Shown here piece by piece: positions 5,997 to 11,850 of a stretch of DNA of 11,850 nucleotides (positions within the stretch are counted from its first letter, which is position 1; each line of letters starts with the position of its first letter). The position numbers and the translations under genes were made by a program. This DNA comes from CAYJBP01 sp964368605. Its GTDB lineage: Bacteria; Bacillota; Dehalobacteriia; UBA4068. Below the pieces are notes generated by a model, which worked only from the letters and a program-made list of their open reading frames with translations, had not been told where the DNA came from and made no database searches. The stretch covers positions 1-11,850 of the forward strand of contig CAYJBP010000078.1 of NCBI GenBank assembly GCA_964368605.1, given 5' to 3'.

Positions 5997-6658
5997 TGAA
6001 AAAGGCTTTGATTTTTTTAGGCGGGGACAAGGTAACGGGGCTTGCCCTAAATTCCTTAACCCGCCTTTTGGCCGAAGATGTGCTTTTGATAGCCGCTGAT
6101 AGTGGGGCGGAGCATTTGCTGGCGCTAAATCGCTATCCTGATTTTTTAATCGGCGATTGTGATTCGATAGCAAAGGATGCTTTAGATACTTGCCTAAGCC
6201 AAGGTACGCAGCTTGTACGCCTACCCACCGCCAAAGATATGACCGATGGCGAGGCCGCTTTGGCCTTGGCGATTGAATATAATGCCCAAGATTTGCATAT
6301 TTTTGGGGCAATGGGTGGCAAAATCGACCATGGTTTGGGTAATTTGTTTTTGCCCTTGCATTATCGTGAAAAATGGCAAAATATATGCTTTTATGATCAA
6401 TTTAGTTATGCGTATTATAGTTTTGGTAATAGTAAAATAGCAGGTACAGTTGGCGATACAGTTAGTTTTATTCCTTTAAGCGCCCAAGTAAGCAATATAC
6501 ATCTTAGTGGTTTTTGTTATGGTTTGGCCGGGCGCGATATTAGGATGGGCGATAGCCTTTGCTTGCGCAATCAACTAGCCGAGCCTATTGGCCAAATTAG
6601 ATTTGAGCAGGGGATTATGCTAGTTGTTCATACCCCGGGGGATGTTTATGAGAATTAA
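5996..6658 (+). CDS. thiN: Thiamine pyrophosphokinase
   Basis: A 220-residue cytosolic enzyme that transfers pyrophosphate from ATP to thiamine to make thiamine diphosphate. Family motifs are all present and in order: ADSGAEHLL (34-42), GDCDS (53-57), KDMTDGE (80-86) and GAMGGKIDHGLGN (104-116). These are the acidic and basic residues that hold Mg-ATP. The C-terminal thiamine-binding beta domain follows (SGFCYGL ... LRNQLAEPIG, 171-199). The length is normal. The start ATG overlaps the upstream stop, and no Shine-Dalgarno sequence is visible before it, so translation is probably coupled to the amidohydrolase. The last 11 bases overlap the next gene. Clostridia commonly keep thiN outside thiamine operons, so the neighbour need not share the pathway. 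Confidence 0.94.
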   Translation: MKKALIFLGGDKVTGLALNSLTRLLAEDVLLIAADSGAEHLLALNRYPDFLIGDCDSIAKDALDTCLSQGTQLVRLPTAKDMTDGEAALALAIEYNAQDLHIFGAMGGKIDHGLGNLFLPLHYREKWQNICFYDQFSYAYYSFGNSKIAGTVGDTVSFIPLSAQVSNIHLSGFCYGLAGRDIRMGDSLCLRNQLAEPIGQIRFEQGIMLVVHTPGDVYEN

Positions 6659-7040
6659 TTTAGATATTAAAGGTATTTATTTAATTTTTTTATTTTGGTA
6701 TGTATTTTCGGCTATTTATCCATGGCTTGATATATTTGGTAGCAAGCTTATTAATTTTGCTGTTTACCTACTTTTATTCTTGGTTTTGATGCCTTTTTTG
6801 CTCAATCATTATGATATGATTCTTTGGCAAATATATCATGGCGATCGCAATCGTGATTATAAATTTTGGCAGGCCAAAATGGCCATTAACTGGCTGCGCC
6901 GTCGGCCTCGTGATTTTTTTATGGGTACGGTGGTTAGCAATATGGAGCAAATAATTGCAGTAAAGCGCAGCCATGATATTATGCTCATCTTTTTTGGCTG
7001 CGCGGTTTTGCTGCTTATTTATAATTTGGTTTTGGCTTAA
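6648..7040 (+). CDS. Small membrane protein of unknown function
   Basis: I do not recognise this family. From the ATG at 6648 it is 130 residues with three predicted membrane segments (about 9-29, 33-53 and 110-129). These flank a basic cytosolic loop with RRR at 84-86 and a conserved-looking WQAKMAINWLRRRPRDFF stretch. I chose this ATG because GGGGG lies six bases upstream; an in-frame ATG at 6642 and a TTG at 6624 lack a spaced ribosome binding site. It overlaps the end of thiN by 11 bases, so the two are co-transcribed and probably translationally linked. It is the last gene of the operon, followed after a few bases by a GGGGGC-TCT-GCCCCC hairpin. Confidence 0.8.
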   Translation: MRINLDIKGIYLIFLFWYVFSAIYPWLDIFGSKLINFAVYLLLFLVLMPFLLNHYDMILWQIYHGDRNRDYKFWQAKMAINWLRRRPRDFFMGTVVSNMEQIIAVKRSHDIMLIFFGCAVLLLIYNLVLA

Positions 7041-7043
7041 TTT

Positions 7044-7131
7044 GGGGGGCTCTGCCCCCTGAGCTAGTGCCAAAATCTTTGATTTTGAGTACTAGCTACG
7101 TGCTTAGCTGCGGCTTAGCTTTAGCTAAACC
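7044..7131 (+). repeat. Structured intergenic repeat, copy 2
   Basis: This is the second copy of the element at 1771-1881. A GC hairpin, GGGGGC-TCT-GCCCCC (7045-7059), is followed by hairpin 1 (7062-7097: the same CAAAATC-TTT-GATTTTG top, lower stem fully paired apart from one bulged A) and, after the shared CTACGTGC, hairpin 2 (7112-7131: TTAGC-TTTA-GCTAA within a GG/CC clamp). Hairpin 1 has the same 36-nt span in both copies. Stem bases differ between copies, yet pairing is kept (see findings). Like copy 1, it sits between convergent genes. The GC hairpin may also end the 4608-7040 operon, though no T-run follows it. Confidence 0.72.
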
Positions 7132-7150
7132 CAGCTAGGCCAAACCCCCG

Positions 7151-7170
7151 CAATTTTTTGTAAAAAATTG
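7151..7170. terminator. AT-only hairpin between convergent operons
   Basis: CAATTTTTT-GT-AAAAAATTG is a perfect 9-bp inverted repeat, 11 bases beyond the stop of the HPP-family gene. Its arms supply T-runs on either strand, so it may act as a weak bidirectional terminator. It lies just after the structured repeat and may be its outer module. Confidence 0.45.
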
Positions 7171-7181
7171 ATTAAAACTTT

Positions 7182-7679
7182 TTAGGATTCTTCGGTTGGC
7201 TTTTCTTTGAGCACTAATTTGGCTAGGGGCATTTTGATTAGGCATAAAATTGCTATGCATATTATCGAGGCCAAGGCCATTTTGATTGGTTGATCGGCTA
7301 AGACTAGGCCTATCGCCAAGGCTGCCGACGGGGGATGCTCAAAATCGAATATGGTCATCGTTAGCGAGGTTAAAAATACGGACAGCACCGCTAGTACCAA
7401 TAGTACCGGATAGCTTTCGCCCAGCACCAAGGTTAAATAGGATATCGATACCCCCCATACCCCTGCCGATATATATCCGCCCAGCAAAAAGCGGTTGCGC
7501 ACCGCTTCCGCTTTGGGGAAAGCAAAGGCAATAAATGTTGTGGCTGCTAATGGTGTCATCCAAATACTATCATCAAAAATATGGGTTATTAGGTACGCTA
7601 TTAATAAAAAAAGCGTTACACATATGCTGCGTAAAAAGCATAATTTAATTTCTGCTTTTCTAAAATCGGGTTTATGCAT
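7182..7679 (-). CDS. HPP-family integral membrane protein
   Basis: A 165-residue membrane protein with about five or six hydrophobic segments and the diagnostic EHPPSAALAIGLVL motif (HPP at 115-117) of the HPP family. Some cyanobacterial and plant plastid members of this family are reported to move nitrite; others have no known role. The length is typical of the single-domain bacterial form, without CBS domains. A ribosome binding site AGGGGG lies just upstream, and the start ATG follows the stop of the Cys-rich membrane protein with no gap, so it is the last gene of the six-gene operon. The substrate cannot be inferred from the sequence; the operon context hints at an anion or small-molecule role but does not prove one. 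Confidence 0.85.
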   Translation of the reverse strand: MHKPDFRKAEIKLCFLRSICVTLFLLIAYLITHIFDDSIWMTPLAATTFIAFAFPKAEAVRNRFLLGGYISAGVWGVSISYLTLVLGESYPVLLVLAVLSVFLTSLTMTIFDFEHPPSAALAIGLVLADQPIKMALASIICIAILCLIKMPLAKLVLKEKPTEES

Positions 7680-8423
7680 TTAATCCCCCTTATTTAACCA
7701 GGATTTACCTAGTCCGCTTTTGGCCAGAGACTTTTTAAATGTGCATAATTTATCAGTACATTCGCCACATCTAAGGGCTTGATTTGTTTGTCTAAAAAAT
7801 CGTTCCGGGTATTTATAAAAACTTATTTCCCAGCTTAAAAATACAATCATCGCCAGCATAAATAGGCTTACCGAATAAAAGCATGGTATCAAAATTAAAG
7901 GGCTGTGCATAAAAAAATGATCCCATTCAAAGATTCGGCAATCCATACAGCAATTACATTTCATGCCCCAAACCTGAAAGGGGCAAAAAACAATAATACA
8001 TATAAAATCAGCAAATAAATAGAGGGCTGCCAATAAAAATAATTCGGCAATGCCTAAAATTTGCATCTTATATAAAATAAAAAATACGGCATGAATAATT
8101 AACCAAACTACCATAATAGAACCAGCTCTTAGCTGGGCTTTTTTTATTAGAGGCTTTAATTTTTGGCGATCAAAGTTTTTAGGTTTTTTATAATATTTGC
8201 CAAATTTTTTATGAGCACCTAAGGTAATTGTTTTGGCCGGAAATAAATGCAAAAGCATCCAAATTACATAAAATAGCCATAAAATATGCCACCAGGAAAA
8301 ATCCCCCATTAGCCTAAAATCGACAAAGCCGCTTAAAATAGCAGGCTCTATCACATAAATTGTGGCAATTATCACAAATAAAATAAGCCGGATAATTAAA
8401 CGCCCACTATAAATTTTATACAT
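7680..8423 (-). CDS. Cys-rich integral membrane protein, unknown function
   Basis: A 247-residue protein with about five membrane segments (about 8-30, 43-61, 98-119, 121-147 and 172-198) and ten cysteines, most of them in two clusters: C147, C156, C158, C159 and C162 (pattern CPFQVWGMKCNCCMDCRIFEWDH), and a C-terminal C219, C222 and C227 (CGECTDKLC). The CRIFEWDH and PERFF segments have the look of a conserved uncharacterised membrane family I have seen in Bacillota and related anaerobes, but I cannot give a name. Clustered Cys at membrane edges suggest metal or Fe-S binding or a thiol relay; this is inference. The N-terminal loop at 64-96 is strongly basic, placing it in the cytosol. Its start lies one base after the aldolase stop and it ends flush with the HPP gene, so the two membrane proteins are tightly linked. 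Confidence 0.82.
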   Translation of the reverse strand: MYKIYSGRLIIRLILFVIIATIYVIEPAILSGFVDFRLMGDFSWWHILWLFYVIWMLLHLFPAKTITLGAHKKFGKYYKKPKNFDRQKLKPLIKKAQLRAGSIMVVWLIIHAVFFILYKMQILGIAELFLLAALYLFADFICIIVFCPFQVWGMKCNCCMDCRIFEWDHFFMHSPLILIPCFYSVSLFMLAMIVFLSWEISFYKYPERFFRQTNQALRCGECTDKLCTFKKSLAKSGLGKSWLNKGD

Positions 8424-8424
8424 A

Positions 8425-9036
8425 TTATTTTTCCCATAAATGTTGGTAAAGCATAACCTCGGCGGTATGCTCTAAGGCTTCCATTCTGGCTATGGCCAGC
8501 TCTAAACTATCGCCCCAGGTAATCGCTCCATGGCCGGCCAAAAGCATGGCAAAAGCTTCGCCCTTGGCACGGGCTACCGCAAAAGCAAGCTCGGAAGTTC
8601 CTGCCGCATAATGGGGTATAAGTGGTACTTCGCCCAAAAGTTTTTGGGCTTCTTCTAATAAATTATGATCAATACTACGGCCGCTATTAGCCAAAGCCGT
8701 GGCAAATGGTGGATGAGCATGAACTATTGCATAAATATTAGCATCTAAATTATATAAGGCCAAATGTAAAAAAGTTTCGATCGAGGGCTTGCGATTATCA
8801 ATCTTTTCCATTAGATTGGCCGAAAAACGCTCGCCTTGATTATCGATGCGCAAAACATCATTTAGCTCCAGATTAGCCTTGCAAATGCCCGAGGCTGTTA
8901 TCAAAAGCGAGTTTTCGGACAAGCGGCAAGAGATATTGCCCGATATCGCCGTAATCAATTTTTTATCGTCCAGCCTTTTGCCGGTGGCAATAATCGCCTC
9001 GGCCGCTGCAACTTGGGTTGTATAAGGATATTCCAT
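8425..9036 (-). CDS. Class II aldolase, likely methylthioribulose-1-phosphate/deoxyribulose-1-phosphate aldolase
   Basis: A 203-residue zinc aldolase of the FucA/AraD family. Visible motifs: SGNIS (32-36) and TASG (47-50) for phosphate binding, the catalytic Glu in KPSIET (E87), and zinc ligands HAH (H106, H108) and GHG (H169). The PHYAAGTSELAFAV segment and the short length match fuculose-1-phosphate aldolases more than the MtnB dehydratase, which is the other family member expected beside mtnA. Known Ald2-type enzymes of the DHAP shunt split 5-methylthioribulose-1-phosphate or 5-deoxyribulose-1-phosphate into DHAP and an aldehyde; the adjacency to mtnA points to that. I start at ATG 9036, four bases after the mtnA stop and behind GGTGA. 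An in-frame ATG at 9060 lacks a ribosome binding site and would overlap mtnA. Family is sure, substrate inferred. Confidence 0.87.
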   Translation of the reverse strand: MEYPYTTQVAAAEAIIATGKRLDDKKLITAISGNISCRLSENSLLITASGICKANLELNDVLRIDNQGERFSANLMEKIDNRKPSIETFLHLALYNLDANIYAIVHAHPPFATALANSGRSIDHNLLEEAQKLLGEVPLIPHYAAGTSELAFAVARAKGEAFAMLLAGHGAITWGDSLELAIARMEALEHTAEVMLYQHLWEK

Positions 9037-9040
9037 AAAA

Positions 9041-10081
9041 TCACCAGTTAAAAGGGGCATTGTTTAGCCCGTTTTCAGTTATAATTGCCGTAATTAAAGA
9101 AGCAGGGGTTACATCAAAAGCCGGATTATAAATGCCGATATTCTCCGGTGTCATCCTTGTGGAATACCAAGCATGGCTTATTTCCTCCGCCGGGCGATGC
9201 TCAATCTCGATATCATTGCCGGTTAAACAGTTGACATCAATTGTGGAGGTTGGCGCACATACATAAAAGGGTATATTATAATAACGGGCATTGATGGCCA
9301 GGCTTAAAGTGCCGGTTTTATTGGCGGTATCGCCATTGGCCGCAATGCGGTCTGCACCCACAAAAACGGCCTGAACCTTGCCTTGTGCCATTAGCCCTGC
9401 TGCCATATTATCGCATAATACGGTAACATTGGCCTTTACTTGCGCAAGCTCAAAAGCGGTAAGCCTTGCCCCTTGTAATAGAGGACGAGTTTCGTCACAA
9501 TATATCTGCAATTTTAGATTGTTTTCCAGCGCCGTATAAATTGGTGCTAAAGCTGTGCCATAGCAAGAAGTGGCTAAATGGCCGGCATTACAATGGGTTA
9601 GCACACCAAAACCGTCTTTAATTAAGGGCAAACCATATTGGCCAATTGCTTTGCATGTGGCGATATCCTCTTGATGGATACTAATTGCCTCTAAGCGTAA
9701 CACCTGTTTAAGGCCGCTAATATCGGCTGTTTCGGCCTTGGTAACAGCATTGCATAAACGGTTTACCGCCCAGGCTAAATTTACGGCCGTTGGCCTGGAG
9801 CGAATTAAATATCCTGCATAACTATGCATTTCTTTGAGAAAAGCATCTTTATTCGAAGCCTCGGATTTATTCAAAGCTAGGTATAATCCATAAGCCGCCG
9901 CAATACCGATGGCCGGCGCACCCCTAACTTGTAAACGATATATGGCATTATAAACATCGCCCAAGCTATTAAGCTCGATAATTTGCAATTTGCGTGGCAA
10001 AAGTGTTTGGTCAATAATATTTAAGCAGGACTTTTCCTCATTTAGCGCCACTGTTGGCGGTAATAATTCGCTAATATTCAT
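9041..10081 (-). CDS. mtnA: S-methyl-5-thioribose-1-phosphate isomerase
   Basis: A 346-residue cytosolic isomerase, the usual size, that converts 5-methylthioribose-1-phosphate to 5-methylthioribulose-1-phosphate in methylthioadenosine salvage. Signature segments are RGAPAIGIAAAYG (53-65), NLAWAVNRL (101-109), THCNAG with the catalytic Cys C164, ETRPLLQGARLTAFEL (197-212), GADRIAANGD with the catalytic Asp D244, and NKTGTLSLA. The relative eIF2B-alpha lacks this combination. The start is supported by AAGGAGG a few bases before ATG. It follows the PgeF gene by 23 bp and precedes the aldolase by 4 bp. Neither mtnK nor mtnP nor mtnN lies in the window, so its substrate must come from elsewhere or from PgeF. 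Confidence 0.95.
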   Translation of the reverse strand: MNISELLPPTVALNEEKSCLNIIDQTLLPRKLQIIELNSLGDVYNAIYRLQVRGAPAIGIAAAYGLYLALNKSEASNKDAFLKEMHSYAGYLIRSRPTAVNLAWAVNRLCNAVTKAETADISGLKQVLRLEAISIHQEDIATCKAIGQYGLPLIKDGFGVLTHCNAGHLATSCYGTALAPIYTALENNLKLQIYCDETRPLLQGARLTAFELAQVKANVTVLCDNMAAGLMAQGKVQAVFVGADRIAANGDTANKTGTLSLAINARYYNIPFYVCAPTSTIDVNCLTGNDIEIEHRPAEEISHAWYSTRMTPENIGIYNPAFDVTPASLITAIITENGLNNAPFNW

Positions 10082-10104
10082 AAAACCTCCTTAAAATATG
10101 TATT

Positions 10105-10953
10105 CTATAATAACATCATCACGGCTGCCATCGTGCCCCGCTGCGAGCCTTGCACCCGATGCGAGTAAAATGTATCGCTATGACAAATTGTGCATAGCCT
10201 GCTATCAATGATGTTTTGCTCTTTTAAGCCGGCTTTTTTTAACAAGATAATATTAGTACGTCCTAAATCGAGCAAGTATTTATCGGCCTGATTTGGGTCG
10301 GGGTGAATAACAGAGCCTTGCTCGTCTGCAAAGTCGGCAAAATGGGGCAATAATTCTGCCCCTACCTGATAATGGCAAGGGCCTGCACCAGGGCCTATCC
10401 CTGCCAATATTTGCTTTTTATCGCAGCCTAAATCGGCCATTTGTGCTACTATTTTAGGGCCAATTTCGGCCGCAGTTCCCCGCCAGCCGGCATGGGCTAA
10501 ACCAATAATATGCCGATCGGGCGCATAAAAGAAAAGCGCCAGGCAATCGGCATGATAAGTTATAATGGGGGTATCGGGCATAGTGCAAATTAGGCCATCG
10601 ATATTATCATATAATGATGGGCAAAAAATACCTGTGCCTGCATCTTCCGGTTTAACTAAGCGAATATTGGCACCATGCTTTTGCCTAGCGGTAAGGCTTC
10701 TGGCTAAATTAAAGCCAACTGCTTTGGCAAAAATACCCATATTTTGATGCACATTTTCGGAACTATCTTTAATTTCGCCCCCGGTAACATGGGCTAGATT
10801 AAGCGAGGCAAAAGCATCGCTGCTAATGCCACCAATTCGAGAAGAAAAGCCATGTATCAGTTTAGGCTGACTGCTTAAATGAGGAAAACTATAATAAAGA
10901 ACTCCATCAACAAAATTGGCTTTAATGCCGTCGTTTTCGATAAAATTTGTCAT
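10105..10953 (-). CDS. pgeF: Laccase-domain purine nucleoside phosphorylase / peptidoglycan editing factor (YlmD/YfiH type)
   Basis: A 282-residue laccase-domain (Cu-oxidase_4) protein. The zinc triad is visible: H93 (QKHG), C137 (HADC) and H154 (LAHAGWRG), with the family's 17-residue Cys-His spacing. Other marks are DGLICTMPDTP (119-129), GIGPGAGPCHYQVG (185-198) and the C-terminal CTICHSDTFYSHR (254-266). Bacterial homologues such as YlmD are annotated as purine nucleoside phosphorylases that act on adenosine, inosine and 5'-methylthioadenosine, some with deaminase activity. The E. coli homologue is tied to peptidoglycan fidelity. In many Bacillota ylmD sits by the division cluster; here it directly precedes mtnA, which uses the product of methylthioadenosine phosphorolysis. 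The residue before ADC is His rather than the common Thr. The ribosome binding site GGGG is short but well placed. The gene starts 11 nt after the pgsA-like stop. Confidence 0.92.
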   Translation of the reverse strand: MTNFIENDGIKANFVDGVLYYSFPHLSSQPKLIHGFSSRIGGISSDAFASLNLAHVTGGEIKDSSENVHQNMGIFAKAVGFNLARSLTARQKHGANIRLVKPEDAGTGIFCPSLYDNIDGLICTMPDTPIITYHADCLALFFYAPDRHIIGLAHAGWRGTAAEIGPKIVAQMADLGCDKKQILAGIGPGAGPCHYQVGAELLPHFADFADEQGSVIHPDPNQADKYLLDLGRTNIILLKKAGLKEQNIIDSRLCTICHSDTFYSHRVQGSQRGTMAAVMMLL

Positions 10954-10964
10954 AATAACCCCAT

Positions 10965-11516
10965 TTAATTTAGATTTTGGCTAAAAATTTGATAATAGCG
11001 ATACATGGAATATAATAAAAAGCCAATTACAATAGCCGACATAGCCGTAACCAGCCAAAAGGGCATGCCATCGCCCCAAAACATAATCACAATTGCCGCC
11101 AAATAAAATATAGCAGTAGATACCTTGCCCCACCAACGAGCGCCTAAAGGTAAACGCCCTTTATTATATAAAATAACTGCAATATGCCCCAAAAACATTT
11201 CCTTAATGGTAAGCACTGCTACCAGGGGAATTAACACCCGATAACTTATACAAAGACCAATTGCCACACAAAACTGGGTAAGCTTATCCGCAAGCGGATC
11301 TAAAACTTTGCCTACATCGGTAATTAAATCAAAACGGCGAGCAATATAGCCGTCTAACATGTCACTTAATGCCGATGTTATAAGCAAAATCCCGGATATT
11401 ATATATTCCCCTTGCAGATAATAAATTAGCACAAAAGGGATAAGTAGCATCCGAATTATCGATAAAATATTGGGAATGGTCCATATTTGTTTTTTGGCAG
11501 TTTTTGAAAGCTTCAT
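10965..11516 (-). CDS. CDP-alcohol phosphatidyltransferase, PgsA-like
   Basis: A 183-residue membrane enzyme with the full catalytic motif D-x2-DG-x2-AR-x8-G-x3-D-x3-D: D52, D55, G56, A59, R60, G69, D73 and D77. The N-terminal IWTIPNILSIIRMLLIPF is typical of phosphatidylglycerophosphate synthases, which join CDP-diacylglycerol to glycerol-3-phosphate as the first step to phosphatidylglycerol. Cardiolipin synthase-type members share the motif, so PgsA is the best but not the only reading. The length is normal and about five or six membrane segments follow. The ribosome binding site AGGGAG lies five bases before ATG. It is the first gene of the six-gene operon; an AT palindrome lies just upstream. 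Confidence 0.88.
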   Translation of the reverse strand: MKLSKTAKKQIWTIPNILSIIRMLLIPFVLIYYLQGEYIISGILLITSALSDMLDGYIARRFDLITDVGKVLDPLADKLTQFCVAIGLCISYRVLIPLVAVLTIKEMFLGHIAVILYNKGRLPLGARWWGKVSTAIFYLAAIVIMFWGDGMPFWLVTAMSAIVIGFLLYSMYRYYQIFSQNLN

Positions 11517-11534
11517 AAATACTCCCTAACTTTT

Positions 11535-11558
11535 ATAATATATATTTCGATATATTAT
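11535..11558. promoter_or_regulatory. AT-rich palindrome upstream of the pgsA-like gene
   Basis: ATAATATAT and ATATATTAT form a perfect 9-bp inverted repeat with a 6-nt spacer (ATTTCG), 19 bases upstream of the start codon. It may be an operator or overlap a -10 region. AT-only palindromes arise easily by chance in such DNA. Confidence 0.35.
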
Positions 11559-11697
11559 GATTATTCTCCTGTTAATTTACGGTTTTGGATGCGGAATTAA
11601 GTAAATTTTTAAGCTCTATCAAGTTCTATGCTATTTAAGTTATTTTTAGAGCTATTTTAGCCTAAAAAGTATTTATTTTAAGGCTTTATTAAAGCAT

Positions 11698-11735
11698 AAA
11701 AAAGTCATGCCCATTTTCGACATGACTTTTTTTTT
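11698..11735 (+). terminator. Intrinsic terminator, possibly bidirectional
   Basis: AAAAAAGTCATG (11698-11709) pairs with CATGACTTTTTT (11721-11732) over 12 bp, with an 11-nt loop and T to 11735 on the + strand. The A-run on the left makes it usable from the other strand too. No gene in the window runs into it on the + strand, so it ends either an unseen small RNA or, on the minus strand, a transcript from beyond the right edge. Confidence 0.72.
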
Positions 11736-11770
11736 GCTTAGCCTCGCCGATATAATCCGAACCCAGCCCA

Positions 11771-11850
11771 GCTTTGGTATTTTTTGATTTGTTTGCATTT
11801 TGTAGGGAATGGTCTTGACCATTCCGCTGTTTGGGTTATTGTCACCTATT
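11771..11850 (+). repeat. Dispersed repeat, right copy, with 9-bp palindrome
   Basis: This is the same sequence as 1-79, in the same orientation, including the perfect GGAATGGTC-TT-GACCATTCC palindrome (11806-11825). It is cut by the window end, and the similarity continues to the last base. The differences from the left copy show it is not an exact overlap of a circular molecule. Confidence 0.8.

Larger units (their letters stand above)
11517..11770. other. Non-coding region upstream of the six-gene operon
   Basis: No gene is visible from 11517 to the window end. The stretch holds the AT palindrome at 11535-11558, an 11-bp hairpin at 11643-11668 (TTTTTAG-A-GCTA / TAGC-CTAAAAA, TTT loop), a GCTTT-ATT-AAAGC hairpin at 11683-11695, the terminator at 11698-11735 and then the right-end repeat. 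A promoter for the operon should lie here on the minus strand, but I could not pick one with confidence. A small RNA on the + strand ending at the terminator is possible. Confidence 0.5.

Noticed and set aside
5314..6311. Long minus-strand reading frames opposite the amidohydrolase and thiN
   Set aside because: They are rich in Pro, Arg and His as expected from antisense frames, lack ribosome binding sites and lie fully over clearly recognised genes.
6624..6647. Longer TTG or upstream ATG start for the small membrane protein
   Set aside because: Neither has a spaced ribosome binding site, while ATG 6648 has GGGGG at the right distance and the shorter overlap with thiN.
6846..6853. GCGATCGC octamer, as in the cyanobacterial HIP1 repeat
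   Set aside because: It is inside a coding region, I found no overrepresentation in the window, and the rest of the window is not cyanobacterial in character.
8425..9036. MtnB (methylthioribulose-1-phosphate dehydratase) identity for the aldolase-family gene
   Set aside because: Not excluded fully, but the HAHPP zinc site and the AAGTSELA segment follow the fuculose-phosphate aldolase pattern, and none of the later methionine-salvage genes are nearby.
9037..9060. Eight-residue longer start of the class II aldolase
   Set aside because: There is no ribosome binding site before ATG 9060, it would overlap mtnA, and family homology begins near the second ATG.
1..11850. Frequent TTGGCCAA-like strings across the window as a genome signature motif
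   Set aside because: They are explained by common codons (TTG, GCC, AAA and their complements) in genes on both strands. I could not show enrichment outside coding frames.

Overview
The window looks like a chromosomal segment of a Gram-positive-type anaerobe, most likely a clostridial lineage of the Bacillota. It is moderately AT-rich, has strong AAGGAGG-type ribosome binding sites, an exported protein made only of SLH domains, a LysM/M23 cell-wall hydrolase, a YlmD-type laccase-domain protein and a PgsA-like phospholipid enzyme. The species cannot be named from this sequence. No rRNA, tRNA, transposase, phage gene or CRISPR array was seen.

Layout. 1-267: a dispersed repeat with a 9-bp palindrome and G/T-rich spacer. 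268-1092 (-): LysM/M23 peptidase. 1257-1721 (+): a monocistronic unknown 154-aa protein with a strong terminator. 1771-1881: first copy of a structured intergenic repeat. 1937-3496 (-): sodium:solute symporter, preceded by a leader of about 170 nt with a consensus-like promoter, a hairpin, an intrinsic terminator and a hairpin at the Shine-Dalgarno site, which together look like an attenuator or riboswitch. 3801-4439 (+): SLH protein. 4608-7040 (+): an operon of a cyclic amidohydrolase, thiamine pyrophosphokinase and a small membrane protein. 7044-7170: second copy of the structured repeat. 7182-11516 (-): a tight six-gene operon. 11517-11850: a non-coding stretch with hairpins, a terminator and a second copy of the left-end repeat.

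The six-gene operon is the most interesting part. In transcription order it encodes a PgsA-like CDP-alcohol phosphatidyltransferase, a PgeF/YlmD laccase-domain purine nucleoside phosphorylase, MtnA (methylthioribose-1-phosphate isomerase), a FucA-like class II aldolase, a Cys-rich membrane protein and an HPP-family membrane protein. Gaps between genes are 0 to 23 nt. YlmD-type enzymes are known to phosphorolyse 5'-methylthioadenosine, so PgeF, MtnA and the aldolase could form a compact route from methylthioadenosine (or 5'-deoxyadenosine) to adenine, DHAP and a small aldehyde: a DHAP-shunt cassette in which PgeF replaces MtnP or MtnN/MtnK. That pathway is inferred from gene content and order; the individual family assignments are strong.

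Other points worth a second look are the symporter leader RNA, which fits no riboswitch class I recognise, and the two copies of the intergenic repeat, whose hairpins carry compensatory base changes.
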